From Paenibacillus alvei DSM 29 (lineage in GTDB: Bacteria > Bacillota > Bacilli > Paenibacillales > Paenibacillaceae), in assembly GCF_000293805.1 (NCBI RefSeq), contig NZ_AMBZ01000011.1:1-64000 (forward strand): a stretch of 64,000 bases of DNA, written 5' to 3'. Positions 53,376 to 60,795 of this stretch are shown piece by piece. Position 1 is the stretch's first letter. Each line of letters begins with the position of its first letter. Under the pieces are notes generated by a model that saw nothing but the letters and a program-made list of their open reading frames with translations, was not told where the DNA came from and made no database searches. The position numbers and the translations under genes are program-made.

Positions 53376-53542
53376 TCCCCTGTACCTCCTGACTGCTCCA
53401 TTTCCTCAATTGCAGAATCATAAAAAGAATCAAAGGGTTCTGTTTTCCCGTTCATGTGCCAATTGGCAACTTCCAGCCCTTGACCATACAGTTCATCGAA
53501 GTATTCTTTAAATCTCAGCAATTGCTCTCTTGTATATGTCAT
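53372..53542 (-). CDS. Small hypothetical protein (56 aa)
   Basis: ATG 53542 after AGGAAGCAG gives 56 residues (MTYTREQLLRFKEYFDELYG ... AIEEMEQSGGTGE). The start overlaps the stop of the zinc-ribbon gene upstream (ATGA). Confidence 0.62.
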   Translation of the reverse strand: MTYTREQLLRFKEYFDELYGQGLEVANWHMNGKTEPFDSFYDSAIEEMEQSGGTGE

Positions 53543-53697
53543 GACTCTGCTTCCTCCTCGTCTTCCCATTCCAGCATCACTTGGCAATATGGACAGTACA
53601 AAAAACTACGTTCGATTGATTCACTTCCACAGCTAGGGCATTCGTACCAGTCGGTTACCCAAGCTTCTTCAACACCTGATAACATATCTACTTTCAT
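53539..53697 (-). CDS. Small zinc-ribbon protein (52 aa)
   Basis: ATG 53697 opens 52 residues with C-x2-C ... C-x2-C (YECPSCGSESIERSFLYCPYC) and an acidic tail. ATGA overlaps at both ends. Too short for ordinary gene callers, but the cysteine spacing and tight packing make it convincing. Confidence 0.75.
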   Translation of the reverse strand: MKVDMLSGVEEAWVTDWYECPSCGSESIERSFLYCPYCQVMLEWEDEEEAES

Positions 53698-54359
53698 GAC
53701 TGCTTCCCCTCCTCCTGTATGCGTTGTATGGTATATGAAAGTAGATTGATATCATTTGTGTAGTCGCACCTTGTACACTTGAAGAGTCCCATTTTCTCGT
53801 TTATTTTCAGTTCATCCCTCACGATTATCATTGTTTTTAGTGCGTCTTGGAGCCGCTGGTTTAGCCGTTCCACTTCTTCCTCCGCTGCAATTGCACGCCG
53901 TATAGCGTGTGGCGCAACTACTTCATACACCATGTCTTCTATCTCGCTCGTATTTCTCGTGATAGATTCGAGTATCCCAAAATCTTTCTTTAAGTCACGC
54001 TTATTCATGTTCACTCTCCCCTCCTGTATGCGTTGTATGGCTTCCTTAGCCTTTTTGCTAGCGTCAACCACGTACTCTGACCATGAGCTGTCAACGTACC
54101 ATTGCAACGTGTTTAGTGCATCTTTGAGCAGACATTCGACTTTTAGTAACTCTGCCACATGCTCGTTATGCGAAGCTCTCTCTGCTGCGTACTCTTCTTT
54201 CAGACGTTCTACTTCTTCCCAGCCTGCCTTTTCAGATTCGATCAGGGCACATAAATTATCCGAATCCGCCGTTACTTCTGCATTTCCGCAACTTGCTTGC
54301 AATAAGTAGAGATTTAATCCCCATGCTTCTCTGGTCTCTTCTGATAGCCGCTTATTCAT
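53694..54359 (-). CDS. Hypothetical protein; possibly two genes joined by an extra base
   Basis: The open frame of 221 residues looks like two similar units: MNKRLSEETREAWG ... TLQWYV ... AIQRIQEG and, from ATG 54008, MNKRDLKKDFG ... TIQRIQEEGKQS. AGGAGGGGAGAGTGAAC precedes the inner ATG like a normal ribosome-binding site. With one C fewer in the C4 run at 54018-54021 the first unit would stop just before it. The second unit has CTRC-type cysteines near its end. Function unknown. Confidence 0.55.
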   Translation of the reverse strand: MNKRLSEETREAWGLNLYLLQASCGNAEVTADSDNLCALIESEKAGWEEVERLKEEYAAERASHNEHVAELLKVECLLKDALNTLQWYVDSSWSEYVVDASKKAKEAIQRIQEGRVNMNKRDLKKDFGILESITRNTSEIEDMVYEVVAPHAIRRAIAAEEEVERLNQRLQDALKTMIIVRDELKINEKMGLFKCTRCDYTNDINLLSYTIQRIQEEGKQS

Positions 54360-54579
54360 TCTGTTCACCATCCCCAAGTATGATTATCCGTTCGCCTGTC
54401 TGTGAACCGGTCACCATGAATCCGACCACCACAATATCTTCAGCAAGGAGTTGAAGATATTCGAATCCTTTGTTGTGAATAGATTCTGCCAACTTTCCGA
54501 GCATGTCCGGTTTAATCATTAGGTTCCGGTGGCCTCCGTCTTTTATCATCGCCGTTATGTTTATCAACCCTGTATTCAT
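54352..54579 (-). CDS. Hypothetical phage protein
   Basis: A 75-residue protein (MNTGLINITAMIKDGGHRNL ... ERIIILGDGEQNE). GGGAGG precedes ATG 54579. No family recognised. Confidence 0.62.
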   Translation of the reverse strand: MNTGLINITAMIKDGGHRNLMIKPDMLGKLAESIHNKGFEYLQLLAEDIVVVGFMVTGSQTGERIIILGDGEQNE

Positions 54580-54609
54580 CCCTTTACCTCCCATAGAGGG
54601 CCGTAGCCA

Positions 54610-54924
54610 TCAAGATTGTTCTTCAATACCCAATTGCAGAATGATACTTTCCGCGAACTCGGCTGCTTCTGCTTCCTCACTCGGTAGCAAATCACGCACG
54701 TATCTATGCCCTGCCCTGAATGTCGCCAACTTCCTAATGCTGTCCCAAGCTTGCGCGTAAGTGACGATACCAAACTTCTTATAGAGCGAATCTTTATATC
54801 TGGCATACACTTGAGCTAAAGGTCGGGAAGTGTCTTGTGCCGTTCTCAGATCCTTACCTGTCAGTTCCTTGATGACTTCTGCTGTTATGTCCGCCTTCAG
54901 CATCTTCAACTCGCTATCAGTCAT
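54610..54924 (-). CDS. Hypothetical phage protein
   Basis: A 104-residue helical protein (ADITAEVIKELTGKDLRTAQ ... VTYAQAWDSIRKLATFRAGHRYVRDLLPSEE). Stops just before the gene at 54352. A GC hairpin (AGGGCC/GGCCCT) lies upstream at 54943-54958. Function unknown. Confidence 0.62.
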   Translation of the reverse strand: MTDSELKMLKADITAEVIKELTGKDLRTAQDTSRPLAQVYARYKDSLYKKFGIVTYAQAWDSIRKLATFRAGHRYVRDLLPSEEAEAAEFAESIILQLGIEEQS

Positions 54925-54957
54925 TTCTATCTCTCCCCTTAGAGGGCCCGAAGGCCC

Positions 54958-55263
54958 TTAATCTGCAAAGTCGAAAACTTCTACTTCGTCACCATTTGGC
55001 GTAATGACAACACGTCCTTTTCCAGCCGTCCCCAAGAATCCGTATGCTGCCCAATTACAACCAGCACCATCTGCATGCCGTCCAATACACTCCTGGTAAA
55101 CTGAGCTTTTTGCTTTTGCTAGTTCCATCCCACACTTGTCTATAAAGTCTTGTCCGCACTGTACATGTCCGCACGATGAGCATTTAAACCTCCACTTGCT
55201 CCCATCTTCACCGAAGCGTTGTTTTGCTTCCTCTCTCCACTCTTGTAAAGCTTGTTTGATCAT
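54958..55263 (-). CDS. VVA0879-like zinc-binding hypothetical protein
   Basis: A 101-residue protein with a zinc-finger-like FKCSSCGHVQCGQDF and a later VYQECIGR ... GCNWAAYGFLGTAGKGRVV segment, a combination found in small phage proteins. Function unknown. Confidence 0.68.
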   Translation of the reverse strand: MIKQALQEWREEAKQRFGEDGSKWRFKCSSCGHVQCGQDFIDKCGMELAKAKSSVYQECIGRHADGAGCNWAAYGFLGTAGKGRVVITPNGDEVEVFDFAD

Positions 55264-55463
55264 CGTTCTACACTCTCCCTCGCCTTTTGTAACTGCTCCA
55301 TAACTCTATCCCGTTCCTCGGCAGCGGCTGACCATCTAGCGTTAGCTGTTGTGATCCGTGCCCGGGAAGCACCTAACCCAAGTGACCGACGTGCCTCCGC
55401 TGCCTTCTCCGTTCGTTTCTCCGCTGAAACCAATTTCCGTTCCAATGCCGCTATTTGGTTCAT
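55260..55463 (-). CDS. Coiled-coil hypothetical protein
   Basis: A 67-residue Ala/Glu/Arg-rich coiled coil (MNQIAALERKLVSAEKRTEK ... ERDRVMEQLQKARESVER). It overlaps the next gene by four bases. Confidence 0.6.
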   Translation of the reverse strand: MNQIAALERKLVSAEKRTEKAAEARRSLGLGASRARITTANARWSAAAEERDRVMEQLQKARESVER

Positions 55464-55490
55464 GTTCTCTCCCCTTGGGCTTTGCCCATA

Positions 55491-56294
55491 TTAGAAATTT
55501 AAAACTAGTTGACCAACCTGCGCCGCTGCTACAGGGTTAATCCAAAGAACTTCGGTTCTTGTTCGCCCGCCTTCTGCCTGTGCTGTGCGTGTCTCTCGCT
55601 TCCAGTGCTTCAGTCGTTCGTTATACATTGGATGGTCATATCCGCTTAACAACACAGAGCCGGTATGAGCATCTAAAACTTCTAGCAGCTCGAGGTGATC
55701 GTCTTCGTTCATCTCATGCCGATACATTCTATTGTTGCGAGTTGATAGAATGTACGGTGGATCTGCGTATATCAATACATCATCCCTGTTGTGTCGTTCT
55801 ATTAATTTCACTGCTGGTTGTTGCTCGAGCTGAACACCTTTCAACCTGTCGGTGACCGCCAAGATTTTCTCCGGCATTTCATTCCATTGACGCACTGGCC
55901 GTGGCCCATTATGGTCGATTATATGGCGCCAACCTGTCCGATCTGATGTCTTAGCGCCTCGAGCCATCCAACATCTAATCAAGAAGCGCCTAGCACGCTC
56001 CAATTCATCTTCTACCGTCTCGTAAGATGTGTAATACTCTTCGCGGCTGTATGGTGTCCAGTGAATGAGTCGTGATAATTCCTCTGGCCGGTCACGTATG
56101 ACTCTGAATAAGTTCACTACATCCCCATCCAGGTCGTTTATTGTTTCCAGTGGTGACGGTGGTTTGTTGAAAAATATCGCTCCGGATCCGAGGAACGGTT
56201 CCAAGTATGTTGCATGCCGTGGCATGTTATTTACGATCCAATCCGTCATACTCCACTTCGAACCTGGATAATGCAATATCCGTGGTATGCTCAT
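55491..56294 (-). CDS. D12-class DNA adenine methyltransferase
   Basis: A 267-residue Dam-like enzyme: ILHYPGSKW with YLEPFLGSGAIFFNK (AdoMet site) near the N-terminus and LIYADPPYILSTR as the catalytic motif, the alpha-class order. It lies directly after a cytosine methyltransferase gene, overlapping its stop. No restriction partner. Probably modifies phage DNA against host restriction. Confidence 0.92.
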   Translation of the reverse strand: MSIPRILHYPGSKWSMTDWIVNNMPRHATYLEPFLGSGAIFFNKPPSPLETINDLDGDVVNLFRVIRDRPEELSRLIHWTPYSREEYYTSYETVEDELERARRFLIRCWMARGAKTSDRTGWRHIIDHNGPRPVRQWNEMPEKILAVTDRLKGVQLEQQPAVKLIERHNRDDVLIYADPPYILSTRNNRMYRHEMNEDDHLELLEVLDAHTGSVLLSGYDHPMYNERLKHWKRETRTAQAEGGRTRTEVLWINPVAAAQVGQLVLNF

Positions 56295-57397
56295 GCTCTC
56301 CCCTCCCTGCCCATATAGTCATCTATTGCTTTAATTCCGTACATCATAGGTAATATCTGTACAGGATCGACCGCGTTTCCTAGTGCCTTCAACCGACCTT
56401 CCTTGCTATTGATTCCTTTCACTACACGAGGTGGTTCCCAATCATTTTGAGGATGTCCCATAAATGCAGGCTGTAGATACTCTTCCATCCATTTCGCTAT
56501 GGAATCTAATGGGTTGGCTCCACATCCGTCCAACCAATCGGAAAATTCATAAGACATTCCACCCAATCTGGATTCAGTTGTCCACCTACCTGCTCCGGAT
56601 GTTGATGCCCTACGGCACCTACCAACATTGTCCCGTGTGTACCATTCGCTTCGGATGGAGCTAGAGGCCTGATCGGTTTCCAGTCTTGGCTTGCAGTTGG
56701 TGTTGGCCGAAGCCTCGCCTCTCTCAATATCGCCCCTGGCAACGTGTCTCTTTTTATCTGACTTGGAGGTAGTGTTGCATTCTTGCTGTCTTGAGCTGTT
56801 GGTGTAGCCCAATATGAACACTCTGTCTCTTCGGTGCGAGGCGCCAATAGCCGCAGCCGGTATAATAAACGGTTGGACTTCGTATCCAATGTCTTCAAGG
56901 TCTTTACAGATACGACCGAATAACAATTCTTCTTGTTGTGTATATAGCGCTTCGTATATGTCTTCTTCCTCATCGTGGAGTATGGTTCTGCCTTCCACTT
57001 GAGGCTTCCCATCTGTGTTTGCCATACTGATGATTCCAGGCACATTTTCACCAATAAACCAAGTGGGCTTGATTTCTTGCAGAATTCGGACAACTTCCGG
57101 CCAGAGGTAACGCTCATCTTCTGTTCCGTCTCTCTTCCCTGCAAGGCTGAATGGCTGACATGGGAAGCCAGCGGAAACAATGTCAATTGTTCGATCATTT
57201 GTGATGATTCCATCCCGTTCTAGTACCTCCCTAGTTAGTTCACATACATCGTCGTATATTTGGACATTAGGCCAGTGTTTGCGTAATACGCGCTGCGGGA
57301 ACGGCTCCCTTTCGCAGAATGCGACTGTTGTCATTCCTGCCCATTCCGCAGCCAAATCGATCCCGCCAATACCTGAGAATAGGCTCAGCTTGTTCAC
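56291..57397 (-). CDS. dcm: DNA cytosine-5 methyltransferase
   Basis: A 368-residue C5 methyltransferase: LSLFSGIGGIDLAAEWAG (motif I), SAGFPCQPFSLAGKR (motif IV, catalytic Cys80), WFIGENVPGI (VI), SHRRDRVFILG (VIII) and EGRLKALGNAVDP (X). The target-recognition region (about 205-300) is unusual because a second long frame in the same DNA also looks protein-like. Target sequence cannot be read from the protein. Confidence 0.93.
   Translation of the reverse strand: MNKLSLFSGIGGIDLAAEWAGMTTVAFCEREPFPQRVLRKHWPNVQIYDDVCELTREVLERDGIITNDRTIDIVSAGFPCQPFSLAGKRDGTEDERYLWPEVVRILQEIKPTWFIGENVPGIISMANTDGKPQVEGRTILHDEEEDIYEALYTQQEELLFGRICKDLEDIGYEVQPFIIPAAAIGASHRRDRVFILGYTNSSRQQECNTTSKSDKKRHVARGDIERGEASANTNCKPRLETDQASSSIRSEWYTRDNVGRCRRASTSGAGRWTTESRLGGMSYEFSDWLDGCGANPLDSIAKWMEEYLQPAFMGHPQNDWEPPRVVKGINSKEGRLKALGNAVDPVQILPMMYGIKAIDDYMGREGRA
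56506..57213 (-). CDS. Overlapping alternative-frame ORF inside dcm
   Basis: A 235-codon frame runs through the dcm gene in another phase. Its product resembles a phage protein family I recall as stand-alone genes: TSGRKLSEFCKKSSPLGLLV, a WATPTAQDSKNATLPPSQ segment and the ending QLNPDWVECLMNFPIGWTD. Two conserved-looking proteins from one DNA segment suggests overprinting. The ATG at 57213 has only a weak upstream site, so expression is uncertain. Confidence 0.35.
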   Translation of the reverse strand: MESSQMIEQLTLFPLASHVSHSALQGRETEQKMSVTSGRKLSEFCKKSSPLGLLVKMCLESSVWQTQMGSLKWKAEPYSTMRKKTYTKRYIHNKKNCYSVVSVKTLKTLDTKSNRLLYRLRLLAPRTEETECSYWATPTAQDSKNATLPPSQIKRDTLPGAILREARLRPTPTASQDWKPIRPLAPSEANGTHGTMLVGAVGHQHPEQVGGQLNPDWVECLMNFPIGWTDVEPTH

Positions 57398-57410
57398 TCT
57401 ATTCCCTCCC

Positions 57411-57788
57411 TTATAGCACTTTCCCGCCGTGACGATGTGGACGAGTGGCGTTGTATGCCATCTTTTCTGCTATTGCTCGTTCCAAGTCGATGCCGTACCG
57501 CCCGCAAGCATCAAAGACCCTAATAACAACGTCCGCGAATTCCGATGGTATACCGCAAGGCTTCCACTCTGGTGTTCTTTGGCGATCCGCAACGATCTTT
57601 TCGCCGTCTACTTCCTTCTCGTACCATGCCTCAGTTGGTTTCTTTCTGTTCCGGTAATCCTCCAGCGCCTCAGACGCTTCCGAATGAATCAATGCGATAA
57701 TTTCACCGAAGCTCCGTTCTTCTTCCCACCAGCCCTTTGATACTGCGTTCATGTGTGATTCCTTGACTAATTCGTTAATTGTTTTCAT
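57411..57788 (-). CDS. MazG-like nucleotide pyrophosphohydrolase
   Basis: A 125-residue all-alpha NTP-PPase: WWEEERSFGEIIALIHSEASEALEDYR carries the ExxE helix and EFADVVIRVFDACGRYGID the second ExxD helix of the metal site. Phage MazG-like enzymes hydrolyse (d)NTPs or alarmones and can alter the nucleotide pool or stringent response. Confidence 0.87.
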   Translation of the reverse strand: MKTINELVKESHMNAVSKGWWEEERSFGEIIALIHSEASEALEDYRNRKKPTEAWYEKEVDGEKIVADRQRTPEWKPCGIPSEFADVVIRVFDACGRYGIDLERAIAEKMAYNATRPHRHGGKVL

Positions 57789-57913
57789 TGGTTAGTTCCT
57801 CCCTGAATTTGTTTATCCCGGACTGCCTGTATCCACCCCGTAAGGGCATCCGCCTCACCACAAAACAGTACATATGTTCGGTTTTGTGCATGCAAATCCC
57901 CGCACTTTTGCAT
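57785..57913 (-). CDS. Small hypothetical protein (42 aa)
   Basis: ATG 57913 gives 42 residues (MQKCGDLHAQNRTYVLFCGE ... GWIQAVRDKQIQGGTNQ) ending in an ATGA overlap with the MazG-like gene. The ribosome-binding site is weak, but it fills an otherwise empty gap in a tightly packed operon. Confidence 0.5.
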   Translation of the reverse strand: MQKCGDLHAQNRTYVLFCGEADALTGWIQAVRDKQIQGGTNQ

Positions 57914-57922
57914 CGTGTTTTG

Positions 57923-58591
57923 TTACATCAATGAAAAGTGTACTTTTGCTTTTCTTTTAACACCTTCGATTCGCTTATGAATTGCTTGGCAACTTACGCC
58001 TAACATCTTTGCAATTTCTTTTCTGGTGAATCCTAGATTTAGAAGTTCAGTTACCTCTTGTTCTTTTGCAGTAAGGCCGCTTATGAACTCTGATACATCA
58101 CACCCAGTAAAGTCAGATCCAATTTTTATTAAATCCCCTATTGTGAAGTCGCTATCATCAACAGGGCAGCTAAGTGATGTTAATCGTTTTTGGCTTGCAT
58201 GCGCCAATGCCTCTTTAGCCCGCCCAACCGGTATATTAAGTTTCTTAGCTATTTCCTCAGGGCTTTCATCCATCATTTTCCGTTTAAAGGTCTTGTTTGC
58301 TGCATCGAATATATGGGTTGGAACCCGTATTTGCCTACCGTTTTCTCGGATATATACCAAGATGTATCCGTTAATGTAACGTACACCAAAGGATGAAAAC
58401 GAAAATCCTTTCTTCTCATCGAATCGATCAAAGGCTACCATAAGCCCGATAGTTCCTTCAGCCACCAAGTCTTCATATTCCACACCAGTCAATCTTGCAT
58501 ATCTCGCTGCTGACTTTAATACTAGCTTCTTGTTGTTTTTGACGAACGTTTCTAAATCCCCTAACGCTGGATGATGCTGCCGTAAGTTCAT
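57923..58591 (-). CDS. Phage-encoded sigma-70 family factor
   Basis: A 222-residue sigma factor with region 2 (VEYEDLVAEGTIGLMVAFDRFDEKKGFSFSSFGVRYI), region 3 (SPEEIAKKLNIPVGRAKEAL) and region 4 (LTAKEQEVTELLNLGFTRKEIAKMLGVSCQAIHKRI). It would redirect host RNA polymerase to phage promoters. It overlaps recU by four bases. Confidence 0.9.
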   Translation of the reverse strand: MNLRQHHPALGDLETFVKNNKKLVLKSAARYARLTGVEYEDLVAEGTIGLMVAFDRFDEKKGFSFSSFGVRYINGYILVYIRENGRQIRVPTHIFDAANKTFKRKMMDESPEEIAKKLNIPVGRAKEALAHASQKRLTSLSCPVDDSDFTIGDLIKIGSDFTGCDVSEFISGLTAKEQEVTELLNLGFTRKEIAKMLGVSCQAIHKRIEGVKRKAKVHFSLM

Positions 58592-59103
58592 GCTGCATAC
58601 ACCCTTTCAACAACGCTCAGGTAATCGACAGGAACCGTTGTAGTAGGTACTTCATAGGCATGCATTTCGAAATCGTCAATTGGAATGCTCTTTCTGCCTT
58701 TCGGTTCCTTGCTCCGCATCCAATATGATCGCAGTGTTTCAAATTGCATTAAGTATGTTTTGTGCAATTTCGTAAAGTGAACCAGTAGAAAAGCCACCCC
58801 ACCTTGACGGTGATACTTTTCCAAATACTCATATTGATGATCTTCCATATTGCTTAGATCGAAACGCATTAGGCTTTCCACTGACTTAGCTTCGAATGCT
58901 ATTGCCATGCCGTTTGCAACGCCGTCATAGTCAACAGTAGATGTTTTTTGGAAGAACCCTGATGTCACCTTGTTACCACTCGAGCGAGTAACCTTTATCG
59001 GTGTCGGGCGCTTATTAATCAGTCCTGTCCCTTTTTTTTCGTAAAGCTCATTCGTGAAATCTAGCATGCTCTCAAAAGCCATCCCTCTATTTGCATATGA
59101 CAT
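58588..59103 (-). CDS. recU: RecU-family Holliday junction resolvase
   Basis: A 171-residue RecU: NRGMAFESMLDFTNELYEKKG, INKRPTPIKV, GFFQKTSTVDYDGVANGMAIAFEAKS (catalytic Asp/Glu/Lys) and HQYEYLEKYHRQGGVAFLLVHF. RecU cuts four-way junctions during recombination, working with RecT and the YqaJ exonuclease found further right. Confidence 0.93.
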   Translation of the reverse strand: MSYANRGMAFESMLDFTNELYEKKGTGLINKRPTPIKVTRSSGNKVTSGFFQKTSTVDYDGVANGMAIAFEAKSVESLMRFDLSNMEDHQYEYLEKYHRQGGVAFLLVHFTKLHKTYLMQFETLRSYWMRSKEPKGRKSIPIDDFEMHAYEVPTTTVPVDYLSVVERVYAA

Positions 59104-59212
59104 TCGTTTCCCCTCCTATTTTCGTTTCTAAGGCGTTCATATGTTCAACCCTTCCCATTGGTCTCCCGAATCTGTCAGACGTGAATTTGGCGTTGTTCCG
59201 TTCGTTAGATGA

Positions 59213-59401
59213 TCAATTTTTCCGTCTCCAAGGCGTTAAGTGTTTGATTTTGAAATATATCACTCGTTCACATGAAATGATTTGCTTGGCATAGTAGAGT
59301 TTGAATTCATGGCTGATTTCTTCCCTACATTCCCTACACACTGGAACTAATGCCCATGTTCTGTTTGCAGCTTTGTCGCATCCATCAACCTTGCATTTCA
59401 T
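59213..59401 (-). CDS. Small cysteine-rich phage protein
   Basis: A 62-residue protein beginning MKCKVDGCDKAANRTWALVPVC followed by RECREE; four cysteines suggest a zinc site. GGGAGGGGAAAGG precedes ATG 59401. It overlaps the gene at 59385. Confidence 0.62.
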   Translation of the reverse strand: MKCKVDGCDKAANRTWALVPVCRECREEISHEFKLYYAKQIISCERVIYFKIKHLTPWRRKN

Positions 59402-59525
59402 GTCCTTTCCCCTCCCGAAGCCGCTTATATAGTTCATTACCTGCTTGTTCGATATCGCTTGCAGTTGCCATATCGTCGAGAATTACAGCGCAAAGTTGAA
59501 AAATAGACGCTGCTTTAAAGTTCAT
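59385..59525 (-). CDS. Small hypothetical protein (46 aa)
   Basis: ATG 59525 gives 46 residues (MNFKAASIFQLCAVILDDMA ... YKRLREGKGHEMQG). Its start overlaps the upstream stop (ATGA) and its 3' end carries the ribosome-binding site of the next gene. Confidence 0.6.
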   Translation of the reverse strand: MNFKAASIFQLCAVILDDMATASDIEQAGNELYKRLREGKGHEMQG

Positions 59526-59719
59526 TTTGGCTGCCACCCCGGTATGATTGTTTTTGATTTTTTCCCGTCATATGTCCGGTACGGCCCTATATTCTCCATC
59601 CGTTCGCGTTCTTCTTCTGTCATTTGCCTCACCGTTACGTTGCTTGGCTTTCGGCCTGCATCTTCTGCTGCCAGATCACGCCGCGGCACTGCTCTTACTC
59701 CACTGCTTTTATAATCCAT
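59522..59719 (-). CDS. Small hypothetical protein
   Basis: A 65-residue basic protein (RAVPRRDLAAEDAGRKPSNVTVRQMTEEERERME). It starts directly after the stop of the zinc-finger gene upstream. No family recognised. Confidence 0.6.
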   Translation of the reverse strand: MDYKSSGVRAVPRRDLAAEDAGRKPSNVTVRQMTEEERERMENIGPYRTYDGKKSKTIIPGWQPK

Positions 59720-59848
59720 TTATCTCGCCCCCGGATGGTCGTCCTCCGCCGCCTCCTGACTGCAGCATGGACATGGACCAGTTTTTATACCGCCTTTAAC
59801 TAACCAATACATTACTCCGGTTCCTTCGCATACTTCACATTGCTTCAT
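59720..59848 (-). CDS. Small zinc-finger protein (42 aa)
   Basis: ATG 59848 gives 42 residues with C-x2-C and CPC-C pairs (MKQCEVCEGTGVMYWLVKGG ... GPCPCCSQEA), a DnaJ-type CxxCxGxG-like finger. ATGA overlap with the DnaI-like gene. Confidence 0.7.
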   Translation of the reverse strand: MKQCEVCEGTGVMYWLVKGGIKTGPCPCCSQEAAEDDHPGAR

Positions 59849-60795
59849 TGGCCCCGTCTCCTGTTCCGCCCGTTCACATGTACAAGCTTTACCCATGGTT
59901 CGATCCTTTCCATAATCCGTGCTGCCTTCTTCTTGTGCTGTGCTGGTTCCATCTTGTCGAAGTCCTTCACATTTGTGAGGTGACGCTCGAGTTCGGACAT
60001 GCTCAGATTCGATGTATACAGCGTGACTTTCCGTTCCATTCTCCGCTGTAGTACCGGCCCCAATACTTCATCCCTTGTCCAAGTCGTGAGCGGTTCGGCC
60101 CCGATGTCATCCAAAATGAGTACATCCACATCGCGGATAGCATCTAGTTTGGCGCTCACTGAGTTGGTAGAGATTGAGTCCTTTACCTCTTCCATAAAGT
60201 CAGGTACGTATACCAATGCAACTGCAACACCTCGCTGTGCCAGCTCGTGAGCAATTGCCCCAACGATCCTTGATTTCCCTACACCCATGTTTCCGTATAG
60301 GTATAACCCTTTCACTGTATCGTCCTGGTTGAAATCAAGACAGAACTTCACGCATTCTGTGATAGCAGCTTGGCGCTGCGCATCAACGTCCAAATTATCG
60401 AAGGATGATTCCGCTATTGATGCAGGCATATGATGGCTCTTAATCATCTGTTTAATTTTCTGCTGCTTCATGACCGCCTGCTGCAATTGACATGGAAGCA
60501 ATCGGAAGTTCAGCAAATCATGAAATAACGGATCTGGCTCAGGAACTAACCTATGACCAGGGAATTCATTCTGGCATCCTTCTAGCCCTGGACAACTCTT
60601 ACAGTTGGTGCAATGAAGTGTGTAATTGTATAACTCACTTTTCTTGCTCTTTTTAAGATCCCTGTCAGGGTATTCTTCCTTGAGTGCAACTATATCCGGG
60701 TGCTGCTCGAGAGCTGCGTTCATCCTCTCAAGCCGTTCCAAAAAGTTGGGCGGCATGACCTTCGCCTCTCGGATGGCTTTCCCCATATCTTTCAA
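59845..60795 (-). CDS. DnaI/DnaC-like helicase loader
   Basis: A 316-residue AAA+ protein: an N-terminal four-cysteine cluster (Cys62, 65, 68, 74) as in DnaI, Walker A GNMGVGKS (168-175), Walker B VDVLILDDIGAEPLTTW and sensor segment TLYTSNLSMSELE. It loads the replicative helicase at the phage origin. It follows the initiator gene with a four-base overlap. Confidence 0.9.
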   Translation of the reverse strand: MKDMGKAIREAKVMPPNFLERLERMNAALEQHPDIVALKEEYPDRDLKKSKKSELYNYTLHCTNCKSCPGLEGCQNEFPGHRLVPEPDPLFHDLLNFRLLPCQLQQAVMKQQKIKQMIKSHHMPASIAESSFDNLDVDAQRQAAITECVKFCLDFNQDDTVKGLYLYGNMGVGKSRIVGAIAHELAQRGVAVALVYVPDFMEEVKDSISTNSVSAKLDAIRDVDVLILDDIGAEPLTTWTRDEVLGPVLQRRMERKVTLYTSNLSMSELERHLTNVKDFDKMEPAQHKKKAARIMERIEPWVKLVHVNGRNRRRGQ

